DNA from: Oceanobacillus neutriphilus
Lineage (GTDB): Bacteria; Bacillota; Bacilli; Bacillales; Amphibacillaceae
Reading direction: 5' to 3'
Assembly: GCF_014645515.1 (NCBI RefSeq)
Contig: NZ_BMLW01000009.1
Span: 48,431 to 112,430 of the forward strand
DNA length: 64,000 nucleotides
Numbering within the stretch: position 1 is the stretch's first letter; every line of letters starts with the position of its first letter. This document shows positions 52,171-61,957 of the stretch, piece by piece. The notes beneath the pieces are model-generated. The model saw only the letters and a program-made list of their open reading frames with translations, made no database searches and was not told the origin of the DNA. Made by a program: the position numbers and the translations under genes.

Positions 52171-53013
52171 TTAAAACTCTTCATAAACAGCCGGATCCTG
52201 ATCTTTCAAACGCCCATCCTGTTTTGAAAGGCTGTTAATAATTGTCATTTCTTCTTTGCTTAATTCGAAGTCAAAGATAGAAATATTCTCTTTTTGACGG
52301 GATGGGGTTGCTGATTTCGGAATAGCAATTGTTCCCAACTGATAATGCCAGCGGAGAATAATCTGTGAAATAGTTCTGTTGTGCTGATCTGCAATCTTTT
52401 GTAATGTTTCATCCTGAAGCAGGTCGCTTGCTCTGGATAGAGGACTCCATGATTCTGTTGCGATATGATGCTCTTCATGGAATTTTAATTGTTCTTCCTG
52501 ATTAAACAATGGATGTAATTCAATTTGGTTCACCGTTGGCAAAATACCTGTTTCTTTTTGGAGACGCTCTAAATGTTCTGGTAAGAAGTTGCATACACCG
52601 ATGGAACGAATATAACCAAATTTTTTGGCATCGATTAATGCCTGCCAGGCTTCAACGTAGTTATCCTGAATAGGATTTGGCCAGTGGATCAGGTATAGAT
52701 CGTAATAATCTAAGTTTGCCCGAAGCAATGATTCTTGAATGGTAACAATCGCATCATCATAATGATGGTAACGTCCAGGAAGCTTAGATGTTACAAGTAA
52801 TTCTTCACGTGGCACAGAGGATCTGCGTATTGCTTCTCCGACAGTAGCTTCATTTTCATAATTGTATGCGGAATCCAGCAGACGATAGCCATTCGTAATA
52901 GCGTGGTTGATTGCCTGCGCACCGCTTTCTCCTTTCAGCTTGTACGTACCAAAGCCGACAGAAGGAATTTGAAGTCCATCATGTAATGTGATCTCTGGAA
53001 TTTGATTTGTCAT
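52171..53013 (-). CDS. Aldo/keto reductase
   Basis: The 280-residue NADPH-dependent reductase has the family blocks VGFGTYKL, LLDSAYNYENEATVGEAIRRS, the catalytic Tyr in AYNYENE, the catalytic Lys in LLVTSKLP, and the catalytic-site His in DLYLIHWPNP. The cofactor loop IPKSATPSRQKENISIFDF is also typical. It reduces aldehydes or sugars; 2,5-diketogluconate or methylglyoxal reductases are close relatives. AGGGAGAGGA precedes the ATG. Confidence 0.9.
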   Translation of the reverse strand: MTNQIPEITLHDGLQIPSVGFGTYKLKGESGAQAINHAITNGYRLLDSAYNYENEATVGEAIRRSSVPREELLVTSKLPGRYHHYDDAIVTIQESLLRANLDYYDLYLIHWPNPIQDNYVEAWQALIDAKKFGYIRSIGVCNFLPEHLERLQKETGILPTVNQIELHPLFNQEEQLKFHEEHHIATESWSPLSRASDLLQDETLQKIADQHNRTISQIILRWHYQLGTIAIPKSATPSRQKENISIFDFELSKEEMTIINSLSKQDGRLKDQDPAVYEEF

Positions 53014-53162
53014 CTGTATATCCTCTCCCTTCGCTTATATTTAAAATCCTACCTTTCCAATGAGGAAAATTCAAACAATTTGGCCTGTCAGTCGTTTCGT
53101 GAAGTTCTTATTCACTATCACGATTAATTTTTATCTATTTTTTGATTTGAAATGTGCGTATA

Positions 53163-53191
53163 AAAAAACTCTTACCAGGCACTGGTAAGAG
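53163..53191 (-). terminator. Terminator of the VOC/SnoaL operon
   Basis: On the minus strand CTCTTACCAG pairs with CTGGTAAGAG around a 3-base loop, then TTTTTTT. Confidence 0.88.
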
Positions 53192-53234
53192 GAGAATAAG
53201 CTCTATTTTCTTTCATCTATTTATCAAAATTAAA

Positions 53235-53666
53235 TTACATACCTTCTTGAAAATCCGTTGAAATTTGCCAGGTGATGCCGAATTTATCCTTCACCTGTCC
53301 ATAGGAAGGACTCCAGTGCGTTTCCTGAAGCGGCATAAGCACCTTACCGTCCATTTTCAGTTTTTCAAATACCGACTTAGATTTTTCAACATCCTCCAGA
53401 GTCACACAGATGTTCACCTGTGTCCCTGTATCCAGAGGTTGGCCTGGAAATGTATCAGACAGCATAAAATACGTATTACCTACTTGTATTTGGGCATGCA
53501 ATATCCGGTTCTTTGCTTCATCCGGGAGGGGGAATTCCGGATTCTCAGGTAATTCGCCAAAAGTCTGAACTCCTGATACTTCCGCATCCAGTGCATTTTT
53601 ATAAAAATCAACTGCTTCTTTCCCTGTACCATCCATCGTAACATATGCATATACTCCTGTTGGCAT
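53235..53666 (-). CDS. VOC-superfamily protein (PhnB-like)
   Basis: The 143-residue protein resembles PhnB/3-demethylubiquinone-methyltransferase-like glyoxalase-fold proteins. YAYVTMDGTGKEAVDFYKNALDAEVSG is the first beta-alpha unit, HAQIQVGNTYFMLSDTF the second, and WSPSYGQVKDKFGITWQIST the conserved C-terminal strand. The family is diverse and catalytic roles are usually unknown. AGGAGGAG precedes the ATG. It is the last gene of a three-gene unit with SnoaL and AraC-type genes. Confidence 0.85.
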   Translation of the reverse strand: MPTGVYAYVTMDGTGKEAVDFYKNALDAEVSGVQTFGELPENPEFPLPDEAKNRILHAQIQVGNTYFMLSDTFPGQPLDTGTQVNICVTLEDVEKSKSVFEKLKMDGKVLMPLQETHWSPSYGQVKDKFGITWQISTDFQEGM

Positions 53667-53678
53667 CGTATTCTCCTC

Positions 53679-54035
53679 CTATTTCTTCTGCTTTTGTTTA
53701 ATTAAGTATGCAGTCAGGTTTGTGATTTTCTCATTCTTAAAAGTATACCAATCATTAAAATAGTAAGTTACTTGTCCATCTTCCTCTGCGAATTGCATTT
53801 CTCCTTCGACAACTGCAGTATCACCATCAATTAATGTCCGGTAAACTTTATAGACATCTGCCTTGTAGTCACGCATCGGCTCCATCTTTTCAATAAAAGC
53901 AGCTTTCCCTTCTGCGGTGCCGTGACCAATCTCATTCAAGATAATATTATCTGCAGCTGATTCAAAGATAAAATCAACATCTCCATTGGCAAAAGCGATA
54001 TTAAACTTTTCCATAATCTCCCTTGAAATCGTCAC
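53679..54035 (-). CDS. SnoaL-like NTF2-fold protein
   Basis: The 118-residue protein has the NTF2-like layout: an N-terminal helix (EIMEKFNIAFANGDVDFIFESAADNI), then strands ending YYFNDWYTFKNEKITNLTAYLIKQ. This is the small cone-shaped fold used by SnoaL-type enzymes and ligand-binding proteins. Function is unknown. The GTG start is preceded by GGAGG at 8 bases. It lies 12 bases before the VOC gene, so both are probably translated from one message. Confidence 0.8.
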   Translation of the reverse strand: MTISREIMEKFNIAFANGDVDFIFESAADNIILNEIGHGTAEGKAAFIEKMEPMRDYKADVYKVYRTLIDGDTAVVEGEMQFAEEDGQVTYYFNDWYTFKNEKITNLTAYLIKQKQKK

Positions 54036-54118
54036 CTTATCTCCCTCCTTAACTTCTTTTTTTCAGCATAACAGCAGCTGTTCGCATAGATTTCTTCTCG
54101 ATTGCTCTAATCGGAAAT

Positions 54119-54904
54119 TTAATGAGAAATCGGTGAACGATGCAGGAAATGCTTCATTAATAATGGTAAAGAAATAAGAATGGGAGGGTCTGTAATTACC
54201 GGTTTTCTCATAATAAGGTGTGTCTCAGGCACAGAGCGTTTTCCATCAATACAAATCGGGTAAGGGTGTCGCGCCCGCAATGTTTCACGGGGAATAAGAA
54301 TCGTTTTGGAATCCATGTCCCATGATATAGCTGTTGCCATTAGAAAGTAGGTGCCAACAGGAATATTAGTTATATGAAAAGATTCTGAATGCATTAATAA
54401 AGTTCCACGGACAGGCAACCCCTCTGGAATCGGTTTAGGAAATAGGCCGGCAAAAATAATACCATTGAAGGCTTCTTCTATATGAATAGACCCGCTTAAT
54501 TGTTGAAAAGAAGAGGAACTTATTACTGTACTTTGTGATTTGTCTTGTTTTAAATGTGTCATATATTCTTCAGAATATTGACGGGTAGTCCGAAATGAGG
54601 CAGGTGTCATACCAATGCTGTTTGTAAAGCGCGTCGTAAAGGTTCCAAGGCTCTGTTGTCCGACTTCAAGACCTATCTCCCGAATTGGAAATGCGGTGTC
54701 CAGCAATAATTTTTTGGCAAGCTGCAGCCGTAAACTGGAAATAAAGTACATTGGTGATACGCCAACCTGACGTTTAAACATACGTGAAAAATGGTACGGA
54801 CTGTAAGCTGCCTCATTTGCAAGCACACTGAGCGAAAGATCTTTATCCAGGTTTTGTTGAATAAATAAAATAGAATCTTGAACTGTTTTACCTTGTGTCA
54901 GCAT
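54119..54904 (-). CDS. AraC-family regulator with a GyrI-like C-terminus
   Basis: The 261-residue protein has its helix-turn-helix pair at the N-terminus (residues 10-108): LSVLANEAAYSPYHFSRMFK and IREIGLEVGQQSLGTFTTRFT. The C-terminal half (residues 140-260) has beta-strand character, as in GyrI-like effector domains. This N-terminal HTH layout is that of SoxS/Rob-type regulators. AAGGAGG precedes the ATG. It begins a minus-strand unit with the SnoaL and VOC genes, which it probably controls. Confidence 0.85.
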   Translation of the reverse strand: MLTQGKTVQDSILFIQQNLDKDLSLSVLANEAAYSPYHFSRMFKRQVGVSPMYFISSLRLQLAKKLLLDTAFPIREIGLEVGQQSLGTFTTRFTNSIGMTPASFRTTRQYSEEYMTHLKQDKSQSTVISSSSFQQLSGSIHIEEAFNGIIFAGLFPKPIPEGLPVRGTLLMHSESFHITNIPVGTYFLMATAISWDMDSKTILIPRETLRARHPYPICIDGKRSVPETHLIMRKPVITDPPILISLPLLMKHFLHRSPISH

Positions 54905-55058
54905 TATTTTTTTGCCTCCTTTTTTATGAGTATACCTTAAAATGGAAGAATATCTATCAAAATGATAGAATTTTAAGTTATTTTTAATGGAGCTGACAAT
55001 TATATGATAGAGAAAAGAGAAAGCAAAATCCGATAACCAGGCGGTAGACCGGGAAAAG

Positions 55059-55087
55059 TTGCATACCGCACAAATTTTCTATATAAT
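55059..55087 (+). promoter_or_regulatory. Promoter of the ABC-F leader
   Basis: TTGCAT and TATAAT are 17 bases apart, 34 bases before the short leader ORF. Confidence 0.65.
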
Positions 55088-55121
55088 GAATATAATTTAT
55101 GAAAGAAATGGAGGTGTAGAG

Positions 55122-55277
55122 ATGTTTTTATGGCTTGAGAAATCGTGCGGAGAATGGATGGAATTCTTATATTACTGCCGTGCGAAATTTGCGCTATTTA
55201 TTGCTGACGGGATTCGTCTGTCCTTTTTTAGCAATTTAATAGCAAATACGAAAGCAAAAAAGCATCTCTGCATCTGA
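55122..55277 (+). CDS. Leader ORF upstream of the ABC-F gene (51 residues)
   Basis: A GGAGGTG at ideal spacing precedes an ATG that opens 51 codons: MFLWLEKSCGEWMEFLYYC, then a basic C-terminus (NTKAKKHLCI). It is rich in aromatic residues. A terminator follows 38 bases after its stop, and the ABC-F gene 121 bases after it. This is the layout of ribosome-mediated attenuation used by antibiotic-responsive ABC-F genes, where stalling on the leader ORF prevents termination. It could also be an unrelated small gene, since 51 codons is longer than most such leaders. Confidence 0.55.
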   Translation: MFLWLEKSCGEWMEFLYYCRAKFALFIADGIRLSFFSNLIANTKAKKHLCI

Positions 55278-55314
55278 TATAGTACGGTTGATTAACGAAA
55301 TGAAATAACCATAC

Positions 55315-55350
55315 AAACACACAGGGGGAATTGCTCTTTGTGTGTTTTTT
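55315..55350 (+). terminator. Terminator between the leader ORF and ABC-F gene
   Basis: AAACACACA pairs with TGTGTGTTT around a 14-base loop, followed by more T. It lies between a translated short ORF and the gene it would control. An antiterminator partner was not found by eye. Confidence 0.8.
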
Positions 55351-55397
55351 GTTGCTTTATCTTCATCTTTATGCAGAGAGGATAAAGGAGAATAAAA

Positions 55398-57299
55398 ATG
55401 ATTTGTCAAATAAATAAAGTAAAGAAAATGTACGGCGGGAATGTTATATTTGAAAATTTATCCTTAGAGGTAAATGAGAAAGAACGTATCGGTATTGTTG
55501 GCAGAAATGGTGGAGGTAAAAGTACACTATTACGATTAATGGCGGGCATCACGAAACAGGATGAAGGAAAAATTCATTGGAAGAAAGCGATAAGCATCGG
55601 CTATTTAGAACAAATCCCTAACCCAGGCGAGGATACTTGCGTATTTGATGTATTAAAACAATCAAGTGGCGAAATGACAGCATTGGAAAAACAAATGAAG
55701 CAATTGGAGCAGGCTATGCAAAACCCAGGATCAGAACAGGAGCTGGCAGCAAATATCAGTGCATATGGAGAAGCGCAGGAGCGTTTTACGGTACTTGGAG
55801 GATATGAATTAGAAGCAGATATTGACCGGATTACGACGGGCTTACAAATTCATGATTTGCTGCAGATGCCTTTTGACCAAATTAGCGGTGGAGAAAAAAC
55901 AAAAGTCGGCTTAGCAAGAATACTCCTCCAGGATCCGGATTTACTTTTATTAGACGAACCGACAAATCATCTGGATCTGCAGGCTGTTGAATGGCTTGGT
56001 GAATTTCTGAATAACTATGGGGGAACAGTTGTCGTTATCTCGCATGACCGCTATTTTCTGGATGAGGTAGTAGGAAGAATTTTAGATTTGGAAGATGGAG
56101 AGCTTGCTGTTTATCATACGAATTTCTCCGGATACGTGAAAGAAAAGGAAGAACGGCTGCTTCGGGAGTTCCAGGATTATGAAGAGCAGCAGAAGAAAAT
56201 AAAGAAGATGAAAGAAGCAATTAAACGTTTGAGAGAGTGGGCAAACCGGGCCAATCCGCCAAATGAGGGACTGCATAAGCGTGCCAAAAATATGGAGCGC
56301 GCGTTGGAACGGATGGATAAACTGAATAAGCCCCAGTTAAACCGGAAAAAAATGCAAATGGAATTGGATAGTTCAGGAAGAAGCGGCAAGGATGTAATTA
56401 TGATGACGGATGTACGGAAGCAATTTGGAGAAAAACTGCTTTTTGCCAATGCAGATATGCATATTCGTTATCAGGATCGCGTTGCTATTATTGGAGAGAA
56501 TGGAACAGGGAAATCAACCCTTATTCAGCTCATGCTTGGTAATTTAAAGCCGGATAACGGAGAGGTTATTATTGGCAGTAATGTAAAGTATGGATATCTG
56601 TCTCAGCATGTGTTTCATGATATTGCCCCTGATCAGACAGTACTCGAAACCTTCCGTGAAGCTATCTCCGTAACAGAAGGAAAAGCAAGACATATTCTGG
56701 CAAAGTTTCTTTTTTACGGGGAGCATGTTTTTCGGAAAGTAACGCAATTAAGCGGTGGTGAAAAAATGCGTTTGCGATTAGCGCAGTTGATGCATCAGGA
56801 TATCAATACACTTATACTGGATGAGCCGACAAACCATTTAGATATTGATTCGAGAGAAGTATTAGAGGAGACCTTGGAGAGGTTTGAAGGAAGCCTTATT
56901 GCTGTTAGTCATGACCGTTATTTCTTAGATAAACAGTTTGACTATTTATACTGGATAGAAGATAAGCGAATAACAAAATACCTGGGAAATTATTCGTGGG
57001 CAAAGGAAAAACGGAAAGAGCAGCTGTCAGAAAAACAGGCAGCGGAATCTTCTTCTGTTAAAATAACAAGCAAAAATATGAAAAAATCGTATAAAAGTAC
57101 AGAGAATTCGTCAATAATGATAGAGAAGCTGGAGAAGCAAATTGAAGAGTTAGAAGCGGAAATCTATGTAATAGAGCTGAGGATGACGGAGACGAAAGAA
57201 GTGGAAGAGCTGCAAAAGCTGCAGAAACAGAAGGAAAACTATGATAAAGAAAGACAGAATGCCTATGAAAAGCTGGTAGTTTTCGAGAAAGAAGGATAG
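55398..57299 (+). CDS. ABC-F family ATPase, possibly a ribosome-protection protein
   Basis: The 633-residue protein has two fused ATPase domains and no membrane segment. Walker A motifs are GRNGGGKST and GENGTGKST; signatures are ISGGEKTKVGLA and LSGGEKMRLRLA; Walker B motifs are LLLLDEPTNHLD and TLILDEPTNHLD. The interdomain linker (about residues 240-310) is long and highly charged, and a C-terminal extension from about 550 forms a coiled coil. ABC-F proteins act on ribosomes, by protecting from antibiotics or by relieving stalls. The attenuator-like leader favours the first role. AAAGGAG precedes the ATG. Confidence 0.88.
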   Translation: MICQINKVKKMYGGNVIFENLSLEVNEKERIGIVGRNGGGKSTLLRLMAGITKQDEGKIHWKKAISIGYLEQIPNPGEDTCVFDVLKQSSGEMTALEKQMKQLEQAMQNPGSEQELAANISAYGEAQERFTVLGGYELEADIDRITTGLQIHDLLQMPFDQISGGEKTKVGLARILLQDPDLLLLDEPTNHLDLQAVEWLGEFLNNYGGTVVVISHDRYFLDEVVGRILDLEDGELAVYHTNFSGYVKEKEERLLREFQDYEEQQKKIKKMKEAIKRLREWANRANPPNEGLHKRAKNMERALERMDKLNKPQLNRKKMQMELDSSGRSGKDVIMMTDVRKQFGEKLLFANADMHIRYQDRVAIIGENGTGKSTLIQLMLGNLKPDNGEVIIGSNVKYGYLSQHVFHDIAPDQTVLETFREAISVTEGKARHILAKFLFYGEHVFRKVTQLSGGEKMRLRLAQLMHQDINTLILDEPTNHLDIDSREVLEETLERFEGSLIAVSHDRYFLDKQFDYLYWIEDKRITKYLGNYSWAKEKRKEQLSEKQAAESSSVKITSKNMKKSYKSTENSSIMIEKLEKQIEELEAEIYVIELRMTETKEVEELQKLQKQKENYDKERQNAYEKLVVFEKEG

Positions 57300-57336
57300 A
57301 AACAGAAGGAATTCATTATGCTGTCAGATGAATGGC

Positions 57337-57414
57337 TTTGATGGGGCAGGGCTGGGACTGCCCCATCAAAAATGTCGGGGTTGCGATTACCTGCCTTATG
57401 AAAAACGATGCTAA
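57337..57414. repeat. G+C-rich hairpin and partial copy of the intergenic repeat
   Basis: TTTGATGGGGCAG and CTGCCCCATCAAA form a 13-bp stem around 8 bases. Right after it, CGATTAC then GAAAAACGATGCTAA resembles CGATTAC then GAAAACCGTCGCTAA at 63795-63826, and GGGGTTGCGATTAC is the reverse complement of GTAATCGCAACCCC near 63683. It therefore looks like a partial or decayed member of the repeat at the window end, which may also terminate the ABC-F gene. Confidence 0.6.
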
Positions 57415-57527
57415 TTTTTTTAACATTTAAAATGTGCAAAAATTGATGAGATGGATAGAGATTCCTGTCGTTTTTTGCGATATAATAGAAGTAACATAGA
57501 ATTACGAGGAGAAGAGAAGGTGCTGCG

Positions 57528-58700
57528 TTGAAATCCGTTAACGATAAAATAGATTTATTTAAACGATTTTTCTTAAATAACCGCTTTGTTGTATTTTTAG
57601 TCATCTTATTGTTAATTGGCTTAAACATACTTATTTTCACACACATCTCATTTGTGTTCACACCGTTTGTTGTGCTTTTGAAAACAGTATTGCTGCCAAT
57701 TATTTTATCAGCGATTCTCTATTATTTATTGAATCCAATTGTTAATTATCTGGAAAAGAAAAAGGTAAAGCGGGTCTATTCTATCTTTGGGTTATACCTG
57801 ATTATTATCGGAATTTTAACTATTTTAATCAGCTCTGTCTTTCCTTTTCTGAGAGATCAGATTACGAGTTTCATAACCAGTCTGCCTCCATTTATTTCTG
57901 ATATTGAGAAAATGGTGAATGATTTTATTGGCGGGAATTTTATTAATCAGTTTCAATTGGTAGAATATATTGACCTGCAGGGGTTTGCTACGCAATTATC
58001 TGATCGTTCGCTTGATATAGTGAATAGTGCCTTTTCCAATATTGGCAATGTCATTGGAGCTGTGACAGAGATTGTTTTGGCAATTATAACGCTGCCGTTT
58101 ATCTTATTTTATTTATTAAAGGATGGAGAAAAGCTGCCGGGATATTTCATTAAATTTCTGCCAGTATCTATGAGGAAGCCAACCCTCGACATTTTGAAGG
58201 AAATGAATCACCAAATCAGCAGCTTTATCCGCGGGCAAATTATTGTCGCCTTCTGTATCGGTGTGCTGATGTATATCGGCTTTACCATCATTGGGCTGGA
58301 GTATGCGCCAGTATTAGCTTTAATTGCAGCTTTTACGAATGTTGTTCCTTATCTTGGACCGGCGATTGCGATTACCCCTGCTCTAATTGTTGCAATTGTG
58401 ACGTCGCCATTTATGGTTATCAAGCTGATTATTGTCTGGACGATTGTACAGCTTATTGAAGGGAAGTTTATTTCTCCGCAGATTATGGGAAGAAACCTTC
58501 GCGTGCATCCAATTACAATCATCTTTATCATCCTGACATCCGGAAACCTATTTGGAATTGTCGGTATCTTATTAGCTGTTCCAGGCTACGCACTTTTGAA
58601 AGTGTTTGTAACACATGCCTTTGAGTTCTTTAAAATCCGAAGTCACTTATATGAGGATGATCTGGAAACAGGAAATGGAAATATTAATCAAAAAAAGTAA
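57528..58700 (+). CDS. AI-2E family transporter (YtvI/YueF type)
   Basis: The 390-residue protein has about eight hydrophobic segments. [18 protein letters not shown], then [22 protein letters not shown] and [22 protein letters not shown] are conserved AI-2E (UPF0118) motifs. Family members are permeases implicated in Na+/H+ exchange or autoinducer export; the substrate here is unknown. The start is a TTG behind GAAGGTG; no ATG fits. A promoter-like GATATAAT lies 45 bases upstream. Confidence 0.88.
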   Translation: MKSVNDKIDLFKRFFLNNRFVVFLVILLLIGLNILIFTHISFVFTPFVVLLKTVLLPIILSAILYYLLNPIVNYLEKKKVKRVYSIFGLYLIIIGILTILISSVFPFLRDQITSFITSLPPFISDIEKMVNDFIGGNFINQFQLVEYIDLQGFATQLSDRSLDIVNSAFSNIGNVIGAVTEIVLAIITLPFILFYLLKDGEKLPGYFIKFLPVSMRKPTLDILKEMNHQISSFIRGQIIVAFCIGVLMYIGFTIIGLEYAPVLALIAAFTNVVPYLGPAIAITPALIVAIVTSPFMVIKLIIVWTIVQLIEGKFISPQIMGRNLRVHPITIIFIILTSGNLFGIVGILLAVPGYALLKVFVTHAFEFFKIRSHLYEDDLETGNGNINQKK

Positions 58701-58770
58701 ATTAAAACAGCTGAATGGACAGCCGGAAATGATATTTATAAAAAAATTTAAACACCCTGTACAGCAAAAT

Positions 58771-58817
58771 AAAAACGTCCCAAACTTCCTTTTGTGAAGA
58801 AAGTTTGGGACGTTTTT
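58771..58817 (+). terminator. Terminator after the AI-2E gene
   Basis: AAAAACGTCCCAAACTT and AAGTTTGGGACGTTTTT form a perfect 17-bp stem, with T-run at the end. A run of A on the other side makes it work in both directions. Confidence 0.9.
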
Positions 58818-58877
58818 ACTTCTAAGCTTCAGGTTCAAAATCACAGGAGTAATTATGCAGTATATAAATTTAATTTA

Positions 58878-58906
58878 TTGACAGCGTTTTAATTCTGTTA
58901 TAAGGT
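58878..58906 (+). promoter_or_regulatory. Promoter of glpFK, with a possible catabolite-response site
   Basis: TTGACA and TAAGGT are 17 bases apart. TTGACAGCGTTTTAA (58878-58892) fits the cre consensus with two mismatches and overlaps the -35 box, which would place CcpA repression directly on the promoter. The cre call is inference. Confidence 0.55.
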
Positions 58907-58942
58907 ATTAAAAGACAAGTTAAGGATTGTGTAGGAGATGAA

Positions 58943-59004
58943 GTTCACACGGTAGGCCGCCCTCTCAGCAAGGAGAATGCGGTTACATCTGTGTGAGCTT
59001 TTTT
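58943..59004 (+). terminator. GlpP-type leader terminator of glpFK
   Basis: GTTCACAC pairs with GTGTGAGC (one G-U pair), enclosing inner stems (CCGC with GCGG, TCTC with GAGA), and ends in six T. An inverted repeat of this kind precedes glpF and glpD in Bacillus, where GlpP plus glycerol-3-phosphate prevents termination. glpP itself is not in the window. Confidence 0.75.
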
Positions 59005-59064
59005 CCTATTCCCGAACTTGTGAAGTTCAAGTTGAACTATCTATTTAACAAAGGGGCGATAAGC

Positions 59065-59874
59065 ATGTCTGAATTTATGGCAGAGTTAATCGGTACAATG
59101 ATTCTGATCATTTTAGGTGCAGGAGTCGTAGCTGGTGTGGAATTGAAAAAATCAAAAGCTGCTGGCGCCGGCTGGGTACTGGTTACATTAGGATGGGGCT
59201 TAGGTGTAACAATGGGGGTTTATGCAGTTGGGAATATATCTGATGCCCATCTGAATCCGGCAGTAACTTTAGGTTTTGCCGCAATTGGTGAATTTCCATG
59301 GGCAAAGGTGCCGGCATATTTAGCTGGCCAATTAATTGGCGCAATTATCGGCGCAATCATTATTTACTTTCAGTATCTCCCGCATTGGAGAGAAACAAAG
59401 GATAAAGGGGCAAAACTTGGGGTATTTGCCACAGGGCCAGCTGTTAGAAGTTATCCGGCCAATTTAGTAAGTGAGATAATCGGAACTTTTGTATTGGTTA
59501 TGGGCTTATTATTTATTGGTGCAAACGAATTCACAGAGGGATTAAATCCAGCTATCGTCGGTTTGTTAATTGTCGCGATTGGAATGTCGCTGGGAGGACC
59601 GACGGGTTATGCGATTAATCCGGCCCGGGACTTAGGTCCAAGAATCGCACATGCTATTTTACCGATAATAGGCAAGGGCGGTTCAGATTGGAGCTATGCA
59701 CCGATACCAGTGATTGGACCAATTATCGGCGGAGTATACGGTGCCTTTTTCTATCATGCTTTCTTTGATGAAAGTATGGGCGCAGGATTTTGGGTTATGA
59801 CCGTTGTGGTAGTTGTTATATTTGCAACAGCTTTTGTAAATGAACAAAAGCGGACGCCGCATTCTGTTTCATAA
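59065..59874 (+). CDS. glpF: Glycerol uptake facilitator (aquaglyceroporin)
   Basis: The 269-residue channel has six membrane helices and both NPA-type boxes: HLNPAVT near residue 62 and YAINPARDLGPR near residue 190. The Asp in NPARD marks the glycerol-conducting branch. Glycerol enters by facilitated diffusion. I chose the ATG at 59065, which follows AAAGGGG by 8 bases; the longer frame from 58993 lies inside the leader terminator region. It is followed by glpK, with a 119-base gap holding a small hairpin (ACCTGA with TCAGGT). Confidence 0.95.
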   Translation: MSEFMAELIGTMILIILGAGVVAGVELKKSKAAGAGWVLVTLGWGLGVTMGVYAVGNISDAHLNPAVTLGFAAIGEFPWAKVPAYLAGQLIGAIIGAIIIYFQYLPHWRETKDKGAKLGVFATGPAVRSYPANLVSEIIGTFVLVMGLLFIGANEFTEGLNPAIVGLLIVAIGMSLGGPTGYAINPARDLGPRIAHAILPIIGKGGSDWSYAPIPVIGPIIGGVYGAFFYHAFFDESMGAGFWVMTVVVVVIFATAFVNEQKRTPHSVS

Positions 59875-59945
59875 AATAGGAATAGAAAAAAGAATTAAGG
59901 GAATGAAATATAAGAGGGCGTACTAAACGTAATAAGTAAACCTGA

Positions 59946-61496
<1,551 letters not shown>

Positions 61497-61550
61497 TATT
61501 ACTTTATCATGTATATGACCCGGGCAGGATACTCAATTTTAAATAATAAG

Positions 61551-61579
61551 TTGATAATATTGTCCAATAAGAGTAAACT
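61551..61579 (+). promoter_or_regulatory. Promoter of the T-box transcript
   Basis: TTGATA and TAAACT are 17 bases apart, about 20 bases before the start of the T-box leader. Confidence 0.6.
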
Positions 61580-61589
61580 GAAACAAATA

Positions 61590-61897
61590 GTTAAACAGGC
61601 AATGAGAAGGAAAAGTAGATTGGGAAGCGCTAAAAGAGAGCCTCTGCTGGTGGAAATGAGGCAGCTATTCCCAATTGAACAATGACCTTTGAGCTGCGCA
61701 CTGAACTCCCAAATGGATAGTAGGCTGCGACGAGAGGCACTCGTTACAACAGCAACTGTATAATCTGCTGAAAACTGACTCACCAGACGTACAGAAGGAG
61801 GCAGGCTGTGTGAGCAGTCTGTGAAAATTAGGTGGTAACACGGGAATACTCGTCCTAAGCTTTCTTTGATATAGAAAGCTTAGGGCGTTTTTTTATT
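61590..61897 (+). ncRNA. T-box riboswitch, methionine specificity
   Basis: The leader has the T-box order: GATTGGGAAG opening stem I, the specifier loop region GAACAATGACC, a long stem II/III region, then the T-box AGGTGGTAACACGGG (61830-61844). The terminator CCTAAGCTTTCT with AGAAAGCTTAGG ends in a T-run at 61885-61894. The ATG in the specifier loop, together with T after TGG (matching discriminator A of tRNA-Met), implies sensing of uncharged tRNA-Met. It controls the methionyl-tRNA synthetase gene 60 bases downstream. Confidence 0.9.
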
Positions 61898-61957
61898 GCT
61901 TAAATTCCTTATCTCATAACTGTATCTATTGAATTTATAAAATAAGGAGTGTTGGAA

